A DNA stretch of 64,000 bases from CAZIDL01 sp964537825 (GCA_964537825.1 CAZIDL010000003.1:1-64000); one strand, 5' to 3'. Positions 53,837 to 63,242 are shown, counted from the stretch's first letter. A program made the numbers and translations. Notes: a model not told the origin generated them from the letters alone.

Positions 53837-54784
53837 ATGATAAAAGAACGTACCCTTATCTTTTTCCTTCTGCTCGTGGGGGTCGGGCTCTCCTTTGAAG
53901 GACGTGCACAGCGCGAACTTCATTTGACCCAGTACAACCTGCATCAACCCTATCTTAACCCGGCTTCGATATCGAGCTATAATGATATTAGTGCTGCCCT
54001 CCTTTACAAAAAGCAATGGATGGGTTTTGACGGAGCACCTACCTTCCAGGGATTGGATTTCAATATGCCGATAGGGGAGACGCAGAGTTCCATCGGGCTC
54101 ACCGCGTTCAATGATCAGATCGGTATCAACCGTGTCACCGACATCGGGATCAACTATGCCTACCAATTCCAGGTGGGCGATGCCAGTTATCTGTCGTTCG
54201 GACTTACCGGCAATCTGGTGATGATGCAGAGCAATTACAGTAAGTTGGACGTCCAGGATGAACAAGATCCTCGTTTCAAAGAGGACAGCCGAAACCTTAT
54301 GGCTCCCGATTTCCGTTTTGGAGCGTATTATTTTCAGGATAATTTCTATTTAGGGTTCGCAACTCCAACGATGCTCAAGAACCGTATCCATGGGGAACTT
54401 GGAAATTATTCCACGAGCACGGAGTTCGACCCTTCTACGATCCACTATTACCTTCATTCGGGTGTCGAGTTTGAATTGGCTGACAAGTGGAAACTTCAGC
54501 CGAGCACGATGCTCAAGTACGTTAGCGGAGCTCCGCTCCAGGTCGATCTGAATGCCCAGGTCCTCTATGATGACCGCTACGGCTTGGGGATCGGTTATCG
54601 TAGCAAAAAGATCATGAACGCCTTTTTCAATATCCGGTTCGCTCGTAGCTTTCGCGTTGGATACGCATATGACTTCAATCTTTCTGAGATCCGTACTAGC
54701 TCATCGGGAAGCCATGAGATCATGCTCATCTTCGAGCGGAAGGTTGAGAAGAAGGACGTTAAAGTCAACATCCCGCGTTTTTAA
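53837..54784 (+). CDS. PorP/SprF family T9SS outer-membrane protein
   Basis: A 315-residue outer-membrane protein. Signal peptide at about 1-26 (ending GRAQ). The family start is typical: QYNLHQPYLNPASISSYND, followed by alternating beta-strands and a C-terminal barrel ending PRF. PorP/SprF proteins assist secretion or anchoring of specific T9SS cargo and are commonly encoded next to that cargo. Here it directly follows the Ig-repeat type-B protein (47 nt) and precedes an OmpA gene. Confidence 0.92.
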   Translation: MIKERTLIFFLLLVGVGLSFEGRAQRELHLTQYNLHQPYLNPASISSYNDISAALLYKKQWMGFDGAPTFQGLDFNMPIGETQSSIGLTAFNDQIGINRVTDIGINYAYQFQVGDASYLSFGLTGNLVMMQSNYSKLDVQDEQDPRFKEDSRNLMAPDFRFGAYYFQDNFYLGFATPTMLKNRIHGELGNYSTSTEFDPSTIHYYLHSGVEFELADKWKLQPSTMLKYVSGAPLQVDLNAQVLYDDRYGLGIGYRSKKIMNAFFNIRFARSFRVGYAYDFNLSEIRTSSSGSHEIMLIFERKVEKKDVKVNIPRF

Positions 54785-54825
54785 TGACCTATTGGTCTTA
54801 GGAATAAAGAAAGCAACCCGGAATC

Positions 54826-56748
54826 ATGAAAAAGGTCGTTTCGATCTTTTCTTTTCTGGCCTTTTCAACTTTTTGCCTGGCGCAGGGTAAAATGAAAGAG
54901 GCCGACGAGCATTTCCAATATGCAAGGTATGAACAAGCTCTTAAGGCCTATAAAAAGGTCAAAGAGGAAAAGTCGAGCGTACCCGAACGGGTTCATACGC
55001 GGATAGCTAATTGTCACAGGGAGCTCAAACAATATGAGAAAGCATTGGAGGCATACCAAGAGCTCTATGAAGATGGACTCCTAAAAGGTCAGCAACTTTT
55101 GAATTACGGCCATCTGCTTCGGAACCATATGAAGTACGCTAAGGCCAAAAAGATCTATCAGGAGTTCGCTGATAACAATGCCGACGATCCGAGAGGGTAT
55201 TACTACAAAGAAGCTTCCAACTGGGCCAAGGAGAACCTCGATAAAAGCCCGGCCTACAAAGTCCGGGAGTTAGGTCTAGAAACCGGGGGGATCAGTCTTG
55301 GCCAATATCCCTTCGAAGGAGGGCTTCTCTTTTCCGCCCCTAAGAAACTGAAAATGGAATGGGGGGAGCTTAGGACCTATGATATGGCCTATTCAAAGGG
55401 GGAGAAGGGGAGTTACTCCGATCATCAGAAGCTCAAGGGGGATATCAATGGTCAAGCTCATCAGGGGAATCCCTGTGTTGTCGAGACTAATGAGGGGCCT
55501 GTGCTCTACTATTCCTCCAACGTTTCCCAAAAAGTAGCCGAGGTGAACGTGAGGAAGAAGGAAAAATACGGGATCGGGGAGAATATGGTGAATCGGCTTC
55601 ATATCATGGTAGCTGAGCGCGAGAATGGAAAGTGGAAGAAAAAAGAAGGGCCGGACTTCGATCAAAAAGGTAGTGACTTTGCTCAGCCAAATGTGACGCC
55701 GAACCAGGATTCATTGTTCTTCGTTTCTAACCAAAAAGGCGGGAAAGGAGGGTACGATATCTATCTTGCTACCCAAACGGATACAGGTTGGGGCGAGCCG
55801 AAAAACCTTGGCGAACCCATCAACTCGATGGAAGATGAGATGTTCCCCTTTTGGCGCAATAACACCCTTTATTTCGCTTCCTACGGGCACTTCAATTTCG
55901 GGGGAAGTGACATCTTCAAATGCAAGTACGATCCGGAAAAGGGCGAATGGGGAAGTGTTGAGAACATGGGGCGCCCCATCAACAGCCCTTGGGACGATTT
56001 CGCTTATACCCTCACTTCCAACTCTGATTCAGGTTTCTTCTCCTCCAATCGGAACACGGACCCAGGAAAAGACCGGATCTTCGCTTTCAAGAACCTGCAA
56101 CTTCCCGATACCATCCGTGGGATCGCAAGGAACCGTATCAATTCCCAACCGATCGATGGCGTGCAGGTGACCCTTTTCCACAATGATGAGACCGTTTCGC
56201 AGCAGACCACCAATGAGACCGGGAAGTGCAAGCTGATCCTGGAACAGAACACTGCGTACAGGGTTCGTTTTAAGAAAGAAGGATACGAAAAGAAAGAATA
56301 CGATATTCCAAAGGATGAACGGGAAGATGTGATCGCCCTCCTGAATTCGATCGAGCTGGATCCGAAGCCCACCAAGGACAAAGTGATCGAGCTCAACAAC
56401 ATCTATTTCGATTACGGGAAGGCGGAGCTGCGCACGAAAGGAAAGAAAACCCTGGACAAGCTCTACGGCTACATGAAGGATCATCCTGAGGCCCGCATCG
56501 AGCTGAGTGCCCATACGGACGCGCAGTCCAGCGCTGAATTCAACATGAACCTCTCGAAAGAACGAGCGAACGCTTGTTACGATTACCTCAAGGATAAAGG
56601 ATTGAGCACCGATCGCATGATCCCCAAAGGATATGGCGAGACGCAGCTCGTTAACGAGTGCAGTGACGGGGTTGAGTGTCCTGACGAGAAGCACCAGGAG
56701 AACCGCCGTGTGGAGATCAAGTTCCTCGAGAAAGCGAGCGGGTCCTGA
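54826..56748 (+). CDS. OmpA family T9SS-associated protein (PorE-like: TPR, PD40, CarboxypepD, OmpA)
   Basis: A 640-residue envelope protein. The signal peptide ends near CLAQG (about 20). A TPR-like helical region follows (about 25-120, HFQYARYEQALKAYKKVKEE), then a WD40/PD40-type beta-propeller (about 150-420, with LFFVSNQKGGKGGYDIYLA and FGGSDIFKC), a short carboxypeptidase-regulatory-like domain (about 425-500) and an OmpA peptidoglycan-binding domain (about 525-635, ELSAHTDAQSS). This is the PorE-like architecture linking T9SS parts to the cell wall. It completes the cargo/PorP/OmpA trio. Confidence 0.92.
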   Translation: MKKVVSIFSFLAFSTFCLAQGKMKEADEHFQYARYEQALKAYKKVKEEKSSVPERVHTRIANCHRELKQYEKALEAYQELYEDGLLKGQQLLNYGHLLRNHMKYAKAKKIYQEFADNNADDPRGYYYKEASNWAKENLDKSPAYKVRELGLETGGISLGQYPFEGGLLFSAPKKLKMEWGELRTYDMAYSKGEKGSYSDHQKLKGDINGQAHQGNPCVVETNEGPVLYYSSNVSQKVAEVNVRKKEKYGIGENMVNRLHIMVAERENGKWKKKEGPDFDQKGSDFAQPNVTPNQDSLFFVSNQKGGKGGYDIYLATQTDTGWGEPKNLGEPINSMEDEMFPFWRNNTLYFASYGHFNFGGSDIFKCKYDPEKGEWGSVENMGRPINSPWDDFAYTLTSNSDSGFFSSNRNTDPGKDRIFAFKNLQLPDTIRGIARNRINSQPIDGVQVTLFHNDETVSQQTTNETGKCKLILEQNTAYRVRFKKEGYEKKEYDIPKDEREDVIALLNSIELDPKPTKDKVIELNNIYFDYGKAELRTKGKKTLDKLYGYMKDHPEARIELSAHTDAQSSAEFNMNLSKERANACYDYLKDKGLSTDRMIPKGYGETQLVNECSDGVECPDEKHQENRRVEIKFLEKASGS

Positions 56749-56801
56749 GCTTTCTCCACTTTCCGTTTCAGGAGCTTTTCGTTCCTCCCCTTCCCGAACC
56801 T

Positions 56802-56809
56802 TATCTTTG
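56802..56809 (+). promoter_or_regulatory. -7 box (TATCTTTG) for kbl
   Basis: An exact TAnnTTTG match, 43 nt before the kbl ATG, with transcription expected near 56816. The -33 region is weak. Confidence 0.5.
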
Positions 56810-56852
56810 AACAGCGCAACCGCGCTTTTCTAGAACCAAAGGAGCGTCTGAC

Positions 56853-58049
56853 ATGTACGGTAGCATCAAAGAACATCTCAGGAGCGAGCTGGACCGCCTC
56901 AAGGATGAAGGGCTCTACAAGGAAGAACGGGTGATCGCTTCCCCCCAGGGAGCTGACATCCAGCTCGAGGATGGCAAGGAGGTCATCAATTTTTGCGCGA
57001 ACAATTACCTCGGGCTCTCTTCGGACCCCGAACTCATCCAGGCTGCCAAGGATACGATGGATCAGAGAGGATACGGGCTTTCCTCCGTGCGTTTCATCTG
57101 TGGCACCATGGATATCCACAAGGAGCTCGAGAAAAAGATCGCCGAGTTCTCAGGTACGGATGACACCATTCTCTATGCTGCCGCCTTCGATGCTAATGGG
57201 GGTGTTTTCGAACCCATCCTGACGAAAGAGGACGCTATCATTTCGGATGCTTTGAACCATGCATCCATCATCGATGGAGTGCGGCTTTGTAAAGCCCAGC
57301 GTTATCGCTACGCGCACAGCGATATGAACGAGCTTGAGGAGTGTCTGAAGCAAGCTCAGGAGCAGCGCTTCCGGGTGATCGTTACCGATGGCGTTTTCTC
57401 AATGGACGGAGATGTGGCCAAACTCCGGGAGATATGCGATCTGGCCGAAAACTACGATGCGCTCGTTATGGTCGATGATTGCCATGCTACGGGGTTTATG
57501 GGAAAAAATGGAAAAGGCTCTCCTGAATACTGTGACGTGATGGGAAAGGTGGACATCATTACCGGGACCCTGGGTAAAGCCCTGGGTGGTGCGATGGGGG
57601 GATATGCCACCGGCCGCAAGGAGATCATCGAGATGCTCCGGCAACGATCCCGCCCCTACCTTTTTTCCAATTCTCTTGCGCCCCCGATAGTTGGGGCTTC
57701 CCTGAAGGTGTTCGAACTCCTTGACCGGAGTACAGAGCTGCGGGACAAACTCGAGGAGAACACGGCTTACTTCCGTGAAGAGCTCCAAAAAGCAGGCTTC
57801 GATCTCAAAGAAGGGGAATCACCCATCATTCCGATCATGCTTTACGATGCCCCTCTCGCCCAAAAGTTCGCATCGAGGCTCATCGAAGAGGGGATCTATG
57901 TGATCGGCTTCTTCTATCCCGTGGTGCCCCAAGGGGAGGCCCGGATCCGGGTGCAGCTCTCAGCTGCCCATGAAAAGGAACACCTCGATCGAGCGTTGGA
58001 GGCTTTTGTGAGGATCGGGCAAGAACTGGAGGTTATTCAACCCGCCTGA
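56853..58049 (+). CDS. kbl: glycine C-acetyltransferase (2-amino-3-ketobutyrate CoA ligase)
   Basis: A 398-residue PLP enzyme of the alpha-oxoamine synthase family that splits 2-amino-3-ketobutyrate with CoA into glycine and acetyl-CoA during threonine breakdown. [16 protein letters not shown] near the N terminus and the PLP-lysine region [16 protein letters not shown] (Lys at about 246) are characteristic, as is [15 protein letters not shown]. Length matches Kbl. The usual partner, threonine dehydrogenase, is not in the window. It is separate from the ribosomal operon, which has its own promoter. Confidence 0.95.
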   Translation: MYGSIKEHLRSELDRLKDEGLYKEERVIASPQGADIQLEDGKEVINFCANNYLGLSSDPELIQAAKDTMDQRGYGLSSVRFICGTMDIHKELEKKIAEFSGTDDTILYAAAFDANGGVFEPILTKEDAIISDALNHASIIDGVRLCKAQRYRYAHSDMNELEECLKQAQEQRFRVIVTDGVFSMDGDVAKLREICDLAENYDALVMVDDCHATGFMGKNGKGSPEYCDVMGKVDIITGTLGKALGGAMGGYATGRKEIIEMLRQRSRPYLFSNSLAPPIVGASLKVFELLDRSTELRDKLEENTAYFREELQKAGFDLKEGESPIIPIMLYDAPLAQKFASRLIEEGIYVIGFFYPVVPQGEARIRVQLSAAHEKEHLDRALEAFVRIGQELEVIQPA

Positions 58050-58062
58050 ATACGAGCAGGGC

Positions 58063-58093
58063 TTGGCCGGATCGAAAATTCACCTTAACTTCG
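58063..58093 (+). promoter_or_regulatory. promoter of the rplM-rpsI-rpsB-tsf operon
   Basis: TTG at 58063-58065 and TAACTTCG at 58086-58093, separated by 20 nt, the Bacteroidota spacing. Transcription would start near 58100, about 37 nt before the rplM GTG. Confidence 0.6.
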
Positions 58094-58136
58094 CGGCCCG
58101 TTCTGAACGGGAACGGCGAACAAAAAGTGCTTCATC

Positions 58137-58595
58137 GTGGACCAAGTGAGTTTCAAGACCCGCAGCGCCAACAAAGAGAGCGTGACCAAAAAGTGGTACG
58201 TCGTGGATGCCAGTGAGCAGCCCGTCGGACGATTGGCCAGTAAGGTGGCCCAGTTGCTCCGCGGAAAGCACAAACCGGATTTCACTCCCCACGTCGATTG
58301 CGGTGACAATATCATCATCATCAACGCTGATCAAGTGAAGTTCACCGGTAATAAATGGCGCGACAAGGAATACCGGTGGTATACCGGATATACGAGCGGG
58401 CTCCGGAGCATCACGGCTGAGGACATGCACAAGCGAAAGCCGATCCGTATCGTAGAGAAAGCGATCAAGAACATGCTTCCCAAGAATCGTCTCAGTCGGC
58501 GCATATTCCGGAAAAACCTCTTCGTTTACGAAGGAGCCGAACACGAACAACAGGCGCAAAAGCCTGAAGCGCTCGATATTAACTCCATCAAATGA
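58137..58595 (+). CDS. rplM: 50S ribosomal protein L13
   Basis: A 152-residue large-subunit protein. Starts at GTG 58137 (DQVSFKTRSANKESV), which matches the Flavobacteriales N terminus; there is no in-frame ATG before the core. The conserved core includes RLASKVAQLLRGKHKP, FTPHVDCGDNIIIINA and KAIKNMLPKNRLSR. A short C-terminal extension after the core is Gln/Glu-rich. Its stop overlaps the rpsI start by 4 nt (ATGA). Confidence 0.97.
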   Translation: MDQVSFKTRSANKESVTKKWYVVDASEQPVGRLASKVAQLLRGKHKPDFTPHVDCGDNIIIINADQVKFTGNKWRDKEYRWYTGYTSGLRSITAEDMHKRKPIRIVEKAIKNMLPKNRLSRRIFRKNLFVYEGAEHEQQAQKPEALDINSIK

Positions 58596-58993
58596 GCCAG
58601 GGATCCATGGAGAACATTACGACGAGCGGTCGCAGAAAGCAATCCACAGCCCGGGTGCATTTCCGGAAAGGCAGTGGTAAAATGACCGTGAACGGGAAGG
58701 AACACAAAGAATATTTCGACACCCCTCTACTACAGGAGCTTATCGATAAGCCTTTTCGTCTCACCGAGATGCAGGGGCAGTTCGATATTAAAGTGAACGT
58801 CGACGGGGGTGGTATCAGTGGACAGGCTGAGGCCACGCGCCTTGCGATCGGAAAAGCCCTGGTCGAATACGACCCCGAGAACCGCGCGAAGCTCAAGCCT
58901 TATGCGCTACTGACAAGGGATTCCCGAATGGTGGAACGGAAAAAGCCTGGACGCAAGAAAGCCCGGAAATCCGGTCAGTTCAGTAAACGCTAA
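58592..58993 (+). CDS. rpsI: 30S ribosomal protein S9
   Basis: A 133-residue small-subunit protein whose basic C-terminal tail reaches the decoding site. SGRRKQSTARVHF at the N terminus, GGISGQAEATRLAIGKAL, and the end GRKKARKSGQFSKR with terminal KR are diagnostic. Start at ATG 58592 is supported by the overlap with rplM; Met6 (58607) is possible. rpsB follows after 29 nt. Confidence 0.97.
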   Translation: MSQGSMENITTSGRRKQSTARVHFRKGSGKMTVNGKEHKEYFDTPLLQELIDKPFRLTEMQGQFDIKVNVDGGGISGQAEATRLAIGKALVEYDPENRAKLKPYALLTRDSRMVERKKPGRKKARKSGQFSKR

Positions 58994-59022
58994 AGCAGCG
59001 AACAGAAACAGTACGGCAGACA

Positions 59023-59904
59023 ATGGCGAAGATCGACTTCCAGGAATTGCTCGACGCAGGGGTCCATTACGGCCATCTGAAACGCAAGTGGGACCCCAAT
59101 ATCGCTCCTTACATCTTCGATGAGAAGGAAGGGGTTCACGTGATCGACCTCAACAAGACCAGCAAGAAGATCGAAGAGGCTTCGAACGTCCTTAAGGACA
59201 TGGCGAAGAACGGCAAGAAGATCCTCTTCGTGGCCACGAAAAAGCAGGCCAAGGACATCCTGGAAGAGCGTATCAAGCCTTCCAATATGCCCTATGTGAC
59301 CGAGCGTTGGCCTGGTGGAATGCTGACCAACTTCGCAACGATCCGGCGTGCGATCCGTAAGATGAACAACATCGATAAGCGCTTCAGCGATGGGACCTAC
59401 GATAACCTGTCAAAGCGGGAGCGTTTGGCTTTTGCGCGCGAGCGCGACAAGTTGAAGAAACATCTCGGCAGTGTTGCCGGATTGACGCGTTTGCCAGCAG
59501 CTCTCTTCGTGGTGGATATCAAGAAGGAGAACATCGCCGTCAACGAGGCCCGCAAGCTCAACATCCCCACTTTCGGTATCGTCGACACCAATTCCGACCC
59601 AACCTTGGTCGATTACCCTATTCCGGCGAACGATGATGCTTCGGAGTCCATCGCTAAGATCCTGGACCTCGTGATCCAACCCATCGAAGAAGGGCTTCAG
59701 GAACGGGAGCAGGAAAAGGAAGAACGGAAGAAAGAGAAGAGCAAAGAGAAAGCAGCCGCCGGTAGCGAAGAGAGCAGCGATGAAAAGGAAGGGAGCAGCG
59801 AGCAGGAAGCGGAAAAGAGCGATGAAACCGCAACTAAAAGCGCTGCTGTGGCAAGTAAGAAGGAGGAAGAAAGTTCCGGGGAGAGCAGCGGAGAGAATAG
59901 CTGA
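59023..59904 (+). CDS. rpsB: 30S ribosomal protein S2
   Basis: A 293-residue protein. The S2 core (about 1-225) is clear: FQELLDAGVHYGHLKRKWDP, KKILFVATKKQAKDI, ERWPGGMLTN, VDTNSDPTLVDYPIPANDDA. After residue 225 comes a tail of about 65 residues made almost entirely of Glu, Lys, Ser and Ala, longer than in E. coli S2 (241 residues). The tail is probably disordered. tsf follows after 32 nt, as in most bacteria. Confidence 0.96.
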   Translation: MAKIDFQELLDAGVHYGHLKRKWDPNIAPYIFDEKEGVHVIDLNKTSKKIEEASNVLKDMAKNGKKILFVATKKQAKDILEERIKPSNMPYVTERWPGGMLTNFATIRRAIRKMNNIDKRFSDGTYDNLSKRERLAFARERDKLKKHLGSVAGLTRLPAALFVVDIKKENIAVNEARKLNIPTFGIVDTNSDPTLVDYPIPANDDASESIAKILDLVIQPIEEGLQEREQEKEERKKEKSKEKAAAGSEESSDEKEGSSEQEAEKSDETATKSAAVASKKEEESSGESSGENS

Positions 59905-59936
59905 TAAATAATCCAAAGACGCGTACGAACGAGCCA

Positions 59937-60770
59937 ATGGCGACCGTAACGAGCAACGACGTAAGAAGGCTCCGGGATTTCACCGGTGCTGGTATGATGG
60001 ACTGTAAAAAAGCTCTTGAAGAGGCGGACAACGATTTTGATCAAGCCGTCGAATTCCTCCGTAAGAAAGGGCAGAAAGTCGCTCAGAAAAGACAGGAACG
60101 GGAGGCCACCGAAGGGCTCGTCCTCGCAAAAGCAGCCGAGAACGGTAAGGAAGGCGTGCTGATCACTGTGAACTGTGAAACGGATTTCGTCGCGAAGAAC
60201 GAAGAATTCGGATCTTTTGCCCGGGATGTGTTAAGAACCGCCCTTGATGAAAAACCGGGGAATGTTGAAGAACTGAAGGAGAAGAACTACCCTGATAGCG
60301 ATCTCAGCATCTCGGAAAAGTTGACCGAGATCATCGGAAAGATCGGGGAGAAGATCGAATTCGATACGGTCGATCGCGTCGAAGCTGAGACCGTGGTAGC
60401 ATATGAGCATCCAGGCAACAAGATCGCTGCTCTTGTCGGAATGAATAAGCCCGGCCATGAGGAGATCGCCAGGGAACTAGCCATGCAGATCGCAGCGATG
60501 GACCCGGTATCCCTGGACGAGAACGATGTTCCGGAGGACATCAAAGAGCGGGAGCTCGAGAACGGACGTGAGCAAGCACGACAAGAAGGTAAACCCGACG
60601 ACATCGTCGAAAAGATCGCTGAAGGAAAGCTCAAGAAGTTCTACAAGGAGAGCACCCTAATCCATCAGCCTTTTGTAAAAGACAACAACAAGACGGTGGC
60701 TGAATACCTCAAGGAAAAAGACCCTGAATTGAAAGTGACCGATTTCAAGCGATATTCGCTGGAAGGATGA
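59937..60770 (+). CDS. tsf: translation elongation factor Ts
   Basis: A 277-residue nucleotide-exchange factor for EF-Tu. The N-terminal UBA-like region (VRRLRDFTGAGMMDCKKALEEA) and the signature NCETDFVAKNEEF are present, followed by the dimerisation region and the C-terminal QPFVKDNNKTVAEYL. Length is normal. It ends the rplM operon, immediately before a strong intrinsic terminator. Confidence 0.97.
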   Translation: MATVTSNDVRRLRDFTGAGMMDCKKALEEADNDFDQAVEFLRKKGQKVAQKRQEREATEGLVLAKAAENGKEGVLITVNCETDFVAKNEEFGSFARDVLRTALDEKPGNVEELKEKNYPDSDLSISEKLTEIIGKIGEKIEFDTVDRVEAETVVAYEHPGNKIAALVGMNKPGHEEIARELAMQIAAMDPVSLDENDVPEDIKERELENGREQARQEGKPDDIVEKIAEGKLKKFYKESTLIHQPFVKDNNKTVAEYLKEKDPELKVTDFKRYSLEG

Positions 60771-60780
60771 ATCCTTTAAA

Positions 60781-60810
60781 AGCCTGTTCCGCCGGAACAG
60801 GCTTTTTTTT
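60781..60810 (+). terminator. intrinsic terminator after tsf
   Basis: A 10-bp perfect stem (AGCCTGTTCC at 60781-60790 with GGAACAGGCT at 60794-60803), a 3-nt loop, and a run of eight T through 60810. It separates the ribosomal operon from pyrH. Confidence 0.95.
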
Positions 60811-60877
60811 GCCCGATCGGGGAAAGGCCGTGTAGTACCTTTTGTTTTAACTTAGCGATAACGAGCGATAGCTTGCC

Positions 60878-61588
60878 ATGAAATACAAGCGGGTCCTACT
60901 TAAACTGAGTGGAGAATCCCTGATGGGAGATCAGGAGTACGGGATCGATAACGAACGGCTCTCCGCTTATGCCCGTGAGATCAAAAGCATCGCCGAACAG
61001 GGTGTACAGACCGCTATCGTGATCGGAGGAGGGAACATCTTTCGCGGTATACAGACCACGGAAAGTGTGGTCAAACGCGTCCAGGGCGATTACATGGGCA
61101 TGCTCGCCACCATGATCAATAGCATGGCCCTTCAGTCCGCTCTCGAAGCACTTGGGTTGCAAACGCGCCTCCTCTCAGCGATCAAGATGGAGAAGATCGC
61201 CGAGCCGTTCATTCGTCGCCGGGCCATCCGCCACCTCGAAAAAGGTCGCGTCGTCATCTTCGGAGCTGGTACCGGCAATCCTTACTTTACCACCGACTCC
61301 GCTGCATCCTTGCGAGCTGTTGAGGTGGAATGCGACGTGATCCTCAAAGGGACCCGCGTGGATGGGATCTATACCGCCGATCCGGAAAAGGACGAAGGGG
61401 CCCTCCGTTACAGTACGGTGACCTTCAGTGAAGTATATGAGAAAGGGCTCCACGTGATGGACCTTACCGCCTTCACCCTCTGCAACGAGAACAAACTCCC
61501 TATCGTCGTCTTCGATATGAACAATCCTGGTAATCTGCTCAGAGTGGTTCAAGGTGATGAGGTCGGTACACTGGTCGAAAGTGGCTAA
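60878..61588 (+). CDS. pyrH: UMP kinase
   Basis: A 236-residue amino-acid-kinase-fold enzyme phosphorylating UMP to UDP. The N-terminal [23 protein letters not shown], and [17 protein letters not shown] motifs are diagnostic, and [12 protein letters not shown] marks the ATP site. It is preceded by a weak -7-like box (TAACTTAG at 60848-60855). frr follows 27 nt downstream, the usual pyrH-frr pairing. Confidence 0.97.
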   Translation: MKYKRVLLKLSGESLMGDQEYGIDNERLSAYAREIKSIAEQGVQTAIVIGGGNIFRGIQTTESVVKRVQGDYMGMLATMINSMALQSALEALGLQTRLLSAIKMEKIAEPFIRRRAIRHLEKGRVVIFGAGTGNPYFTTDSAASLRAVEVECDVILKGTRVDGIYTADPEKDEGALRYSTVTFSEVYEKGLHVMDLTAFTLCNENKLPIVVFDMNNPGNLLRVVQGDEVGTLVESG

Positions 61589-61593
61589 ATTGG
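61586..61593 (+). promoter_or_regulatory. -7-like box (TAAATTGG) between pyrH and frr
   Basis: TAnnTTGG overlapping the pyrH stop codon, 22 nt before the frr ATG; may give a separate frr transcript. Confidence 0.3.
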
Positions 61594-61615
61594 CATCCCT
61601 AAAAGGATTCTCCCT

Positions 61616-62182
61616 ATGCACGAGGAAGTGGAATTCATTAAAGAAAGTAGCAAAGAATCGATGGAAAGCGCCATCAAGCACCTTAGGGATCGTCTCTCCC
61701 GAGTACGCACCGGCAAAGCGGATCCCAACATGCTCGACCATATCATGGTGGAGTATTATGGGGCCCAAACACCCCTGAACCAGCTCGCTAACGTCAATAC
61801 ACCCGATGGTTCTACCATCACCATCCAGCCCTTTGAACAAGGGATGATCCAGGCCATCGAAAAGGCCATCCAGGATGCTGACCTCGGGCTTAATCCCCAG
61901 AACAATGGGGAGCGCGTGATCATCAATATTCCGCCCTTGACCGAAGAACGCCGCCAACAGATGACGAAAACGGTGCGCTCCGAGGCAGAGGATGCTAAGG
62001 TGAGCATCCGCAATGCCCGAAGGGAGGCGAACGATTCCCTCAAGAAGCTTAAGAAGGAAGGGACCATTTCAGAGGATGAGGAGCTCGAAGGGGAGAAGGA
62101 GATCCAAAAGCTTACCGACTCCTTTACGGGCAAGGTGGACGAATTGGTGAATGCCAAGGAAGCGGACCTGCGCTCCTTCTGA
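61616..62182 (+). CDS. frr: ribosome recycling factor
   Basis: A 188-residue factor that, with EF-G, splits post-termination ribosomes. SAIKHLRDRLSRVRTGKADPNMLDHI, VEYYGAQTPLNQLANV, and the C-terminal IQKLTDSFTGKVDELVNAKE are typical. Length is normal. Its stop codon abuts the stop codon of the convergent radical SAM gene with no intervening base. Confidence 0.97.
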   Translation: MHEEVEFIKESSKESMESAIKHLRDRLSRVRTGKADPNMLDHIMVEYYGAQTPLNQLANVNTPDGSTITIQPFEQGMIQAIEKAIQDADLGLNPQNNGERVIINIPPLTEERRQQMTKTVRSEAEDAKVSIRNARREANDSLKKLKKEGTISEDEELEGEKEIQKLTDSFTGKVDELVNAKEADLRSF

Positions 62183-63205
62183 TCAGGCCCAGACCTTACA
62201 ACCTTCCGTACAATTCCGGCAGATGTCGATGGAGTTCCTCGACCCTAGGACGCTTCGCCGAAAGCCCTGATAGGCTTCGCCTTTCCAGATATCCTCGAAA
62301 TTGTTTTGCTGAAGGTCCCCTAAACGGTGCTCTGCGTCCTTGTCAAAGCAGCAGGGGACGACCATTCCATCCCAGGTGATAACACTGGAATGCCAAAGCT
62401 TCCAGCAGTGGTCCTTCAACTTGTACTTGATACGGTACTTGCCGTCCTGCCCTTTTTTGTACCTCGAGTATTTCGAGCGGGTCGGGATCAGCCCGTTCTT
62501 GTCGTAAGGGTCATTGATCTGCGCGGTCTTGTAACGGACCTCGTCCACGCCCAAATCCTTCCCGAGCCGAGCAACGTCTTCGATCTGATGTTCGTTGGGG
62601 CGCACCACCAGGAATTGGAGGATCACGTGAGGGGTGCCTGAGCCTTTCTCCCGCTTTTTTCGGATCAGGTTGCGGATCCCGTCCAACGCCTTGTCCAGCT
62701 TCCCCTTTCGCCGATATTGTTCGTAGACCTCCTGGGTAGTCCCGTCCACGGATACGATCATTCGGTCGAGACCGGAATCCACCGTTCGTTCAGCAAGCCG
62801 ATCGTGAAGAAAATGGGCATTGGTGGAAGTAGCGGTGTAGATCCCTTTGGAGGAGGCATAGCTCACCATGTCCAAGAAGTTCGGATGGATGAAGGGTTCC
62901 CCTTGAAAGTAGAAGAGCAGGTAGACGGTGCGCTCGCTCAGTTCATCGATCCACCTCCGATGATCCGCTTCGCGGATCATCCCCGTATTTCTGCTAAATT
63001 GCCGGAGCCCGCTCGGACATTCCGGACAACGAAGGTTGCAGGAGGTTGTGGGCTCGATCGATACGCTGATCGGCATGCCCCACTGAACGGGCTTTCGGGT
63101 CCATCTGGACCAATAGAAACTGCTGAGGACCTTGATCAGATTCAAGCTCCTTTTTAACGTGAACTTCGAGGCTAGATTGAAGCCGTCGCGGATCTTTCCG
63201 ATCAT
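62183..63205 (-). CDS. radical SAM/SPASM domain protein
   Basis: A 340-residue iron-sulfur enzyme. The SAM-cluster motif is CNLRCPEC (CxxxCxxC) at about residue 55, followed by the YLLFYFQGEPFIHP segment. The C-terminal SPASM region has Cys in DHCWKLW, VPCCFD and CRNCTEGC for auxiliary clusters. Substrate unknown; no precursor peptide or partner is adjacent. I prefer ATG 63205 (MIGKIRDGF) over the longest start (63283), because homologous proteins start about 40 residues before WGMP, and a TACCTTCG box with a GGAG sequence lies directly upstream. Confidence 0.9.
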   Translation of the reverse strand: MIGKIRDGFNLASKFTLKRSLNLIKVLSSFYWSRWTRKPVQWGMPISVSIEPTTSCNLRCPECPSGLRQFSRNTGMIREADHRRWIDELSERTVYLLFYFQGEPFIHPNFLDMVSYASSKGIYTATSTNAHFLHDRLAERTVDSGLDRMIVSVDGTTQEVYEQYRRKGKLDKALDGIRNLIRKKREKGSGTPHVILQFLVVRPNEHQIEDVARLGKDLGVDEVRYKTAQINDPYDKNGLIPTRSKYSRYKKGQDGKYRIKYKLKDHCWKLWHSSVITWDGMVVPCCFDKDAEHRLGDLQQNNFEDIWKGEAYQGFRRSVLGSRNSIDICRNCTEGCKVWA

Positions 63206-63210
63206 CTCTC

Positions 63211-63218
63211 CGAAGGTA
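63211..63218 (-). promoter_or_regulatory. -7 box (TACCTTCG) immediately before the radical SAM gene
   Basis: TAnnTTCG on the minus strand, 5 nt before the ATG at 63205. A transcript from it would have almost no leader. A GGAG sits in the 5-nt gap region and may be coincidence. Confidence 0.35.
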
Positions 63219-63242
63219 AGGATCCCGATAGGGCTTTTGCTC

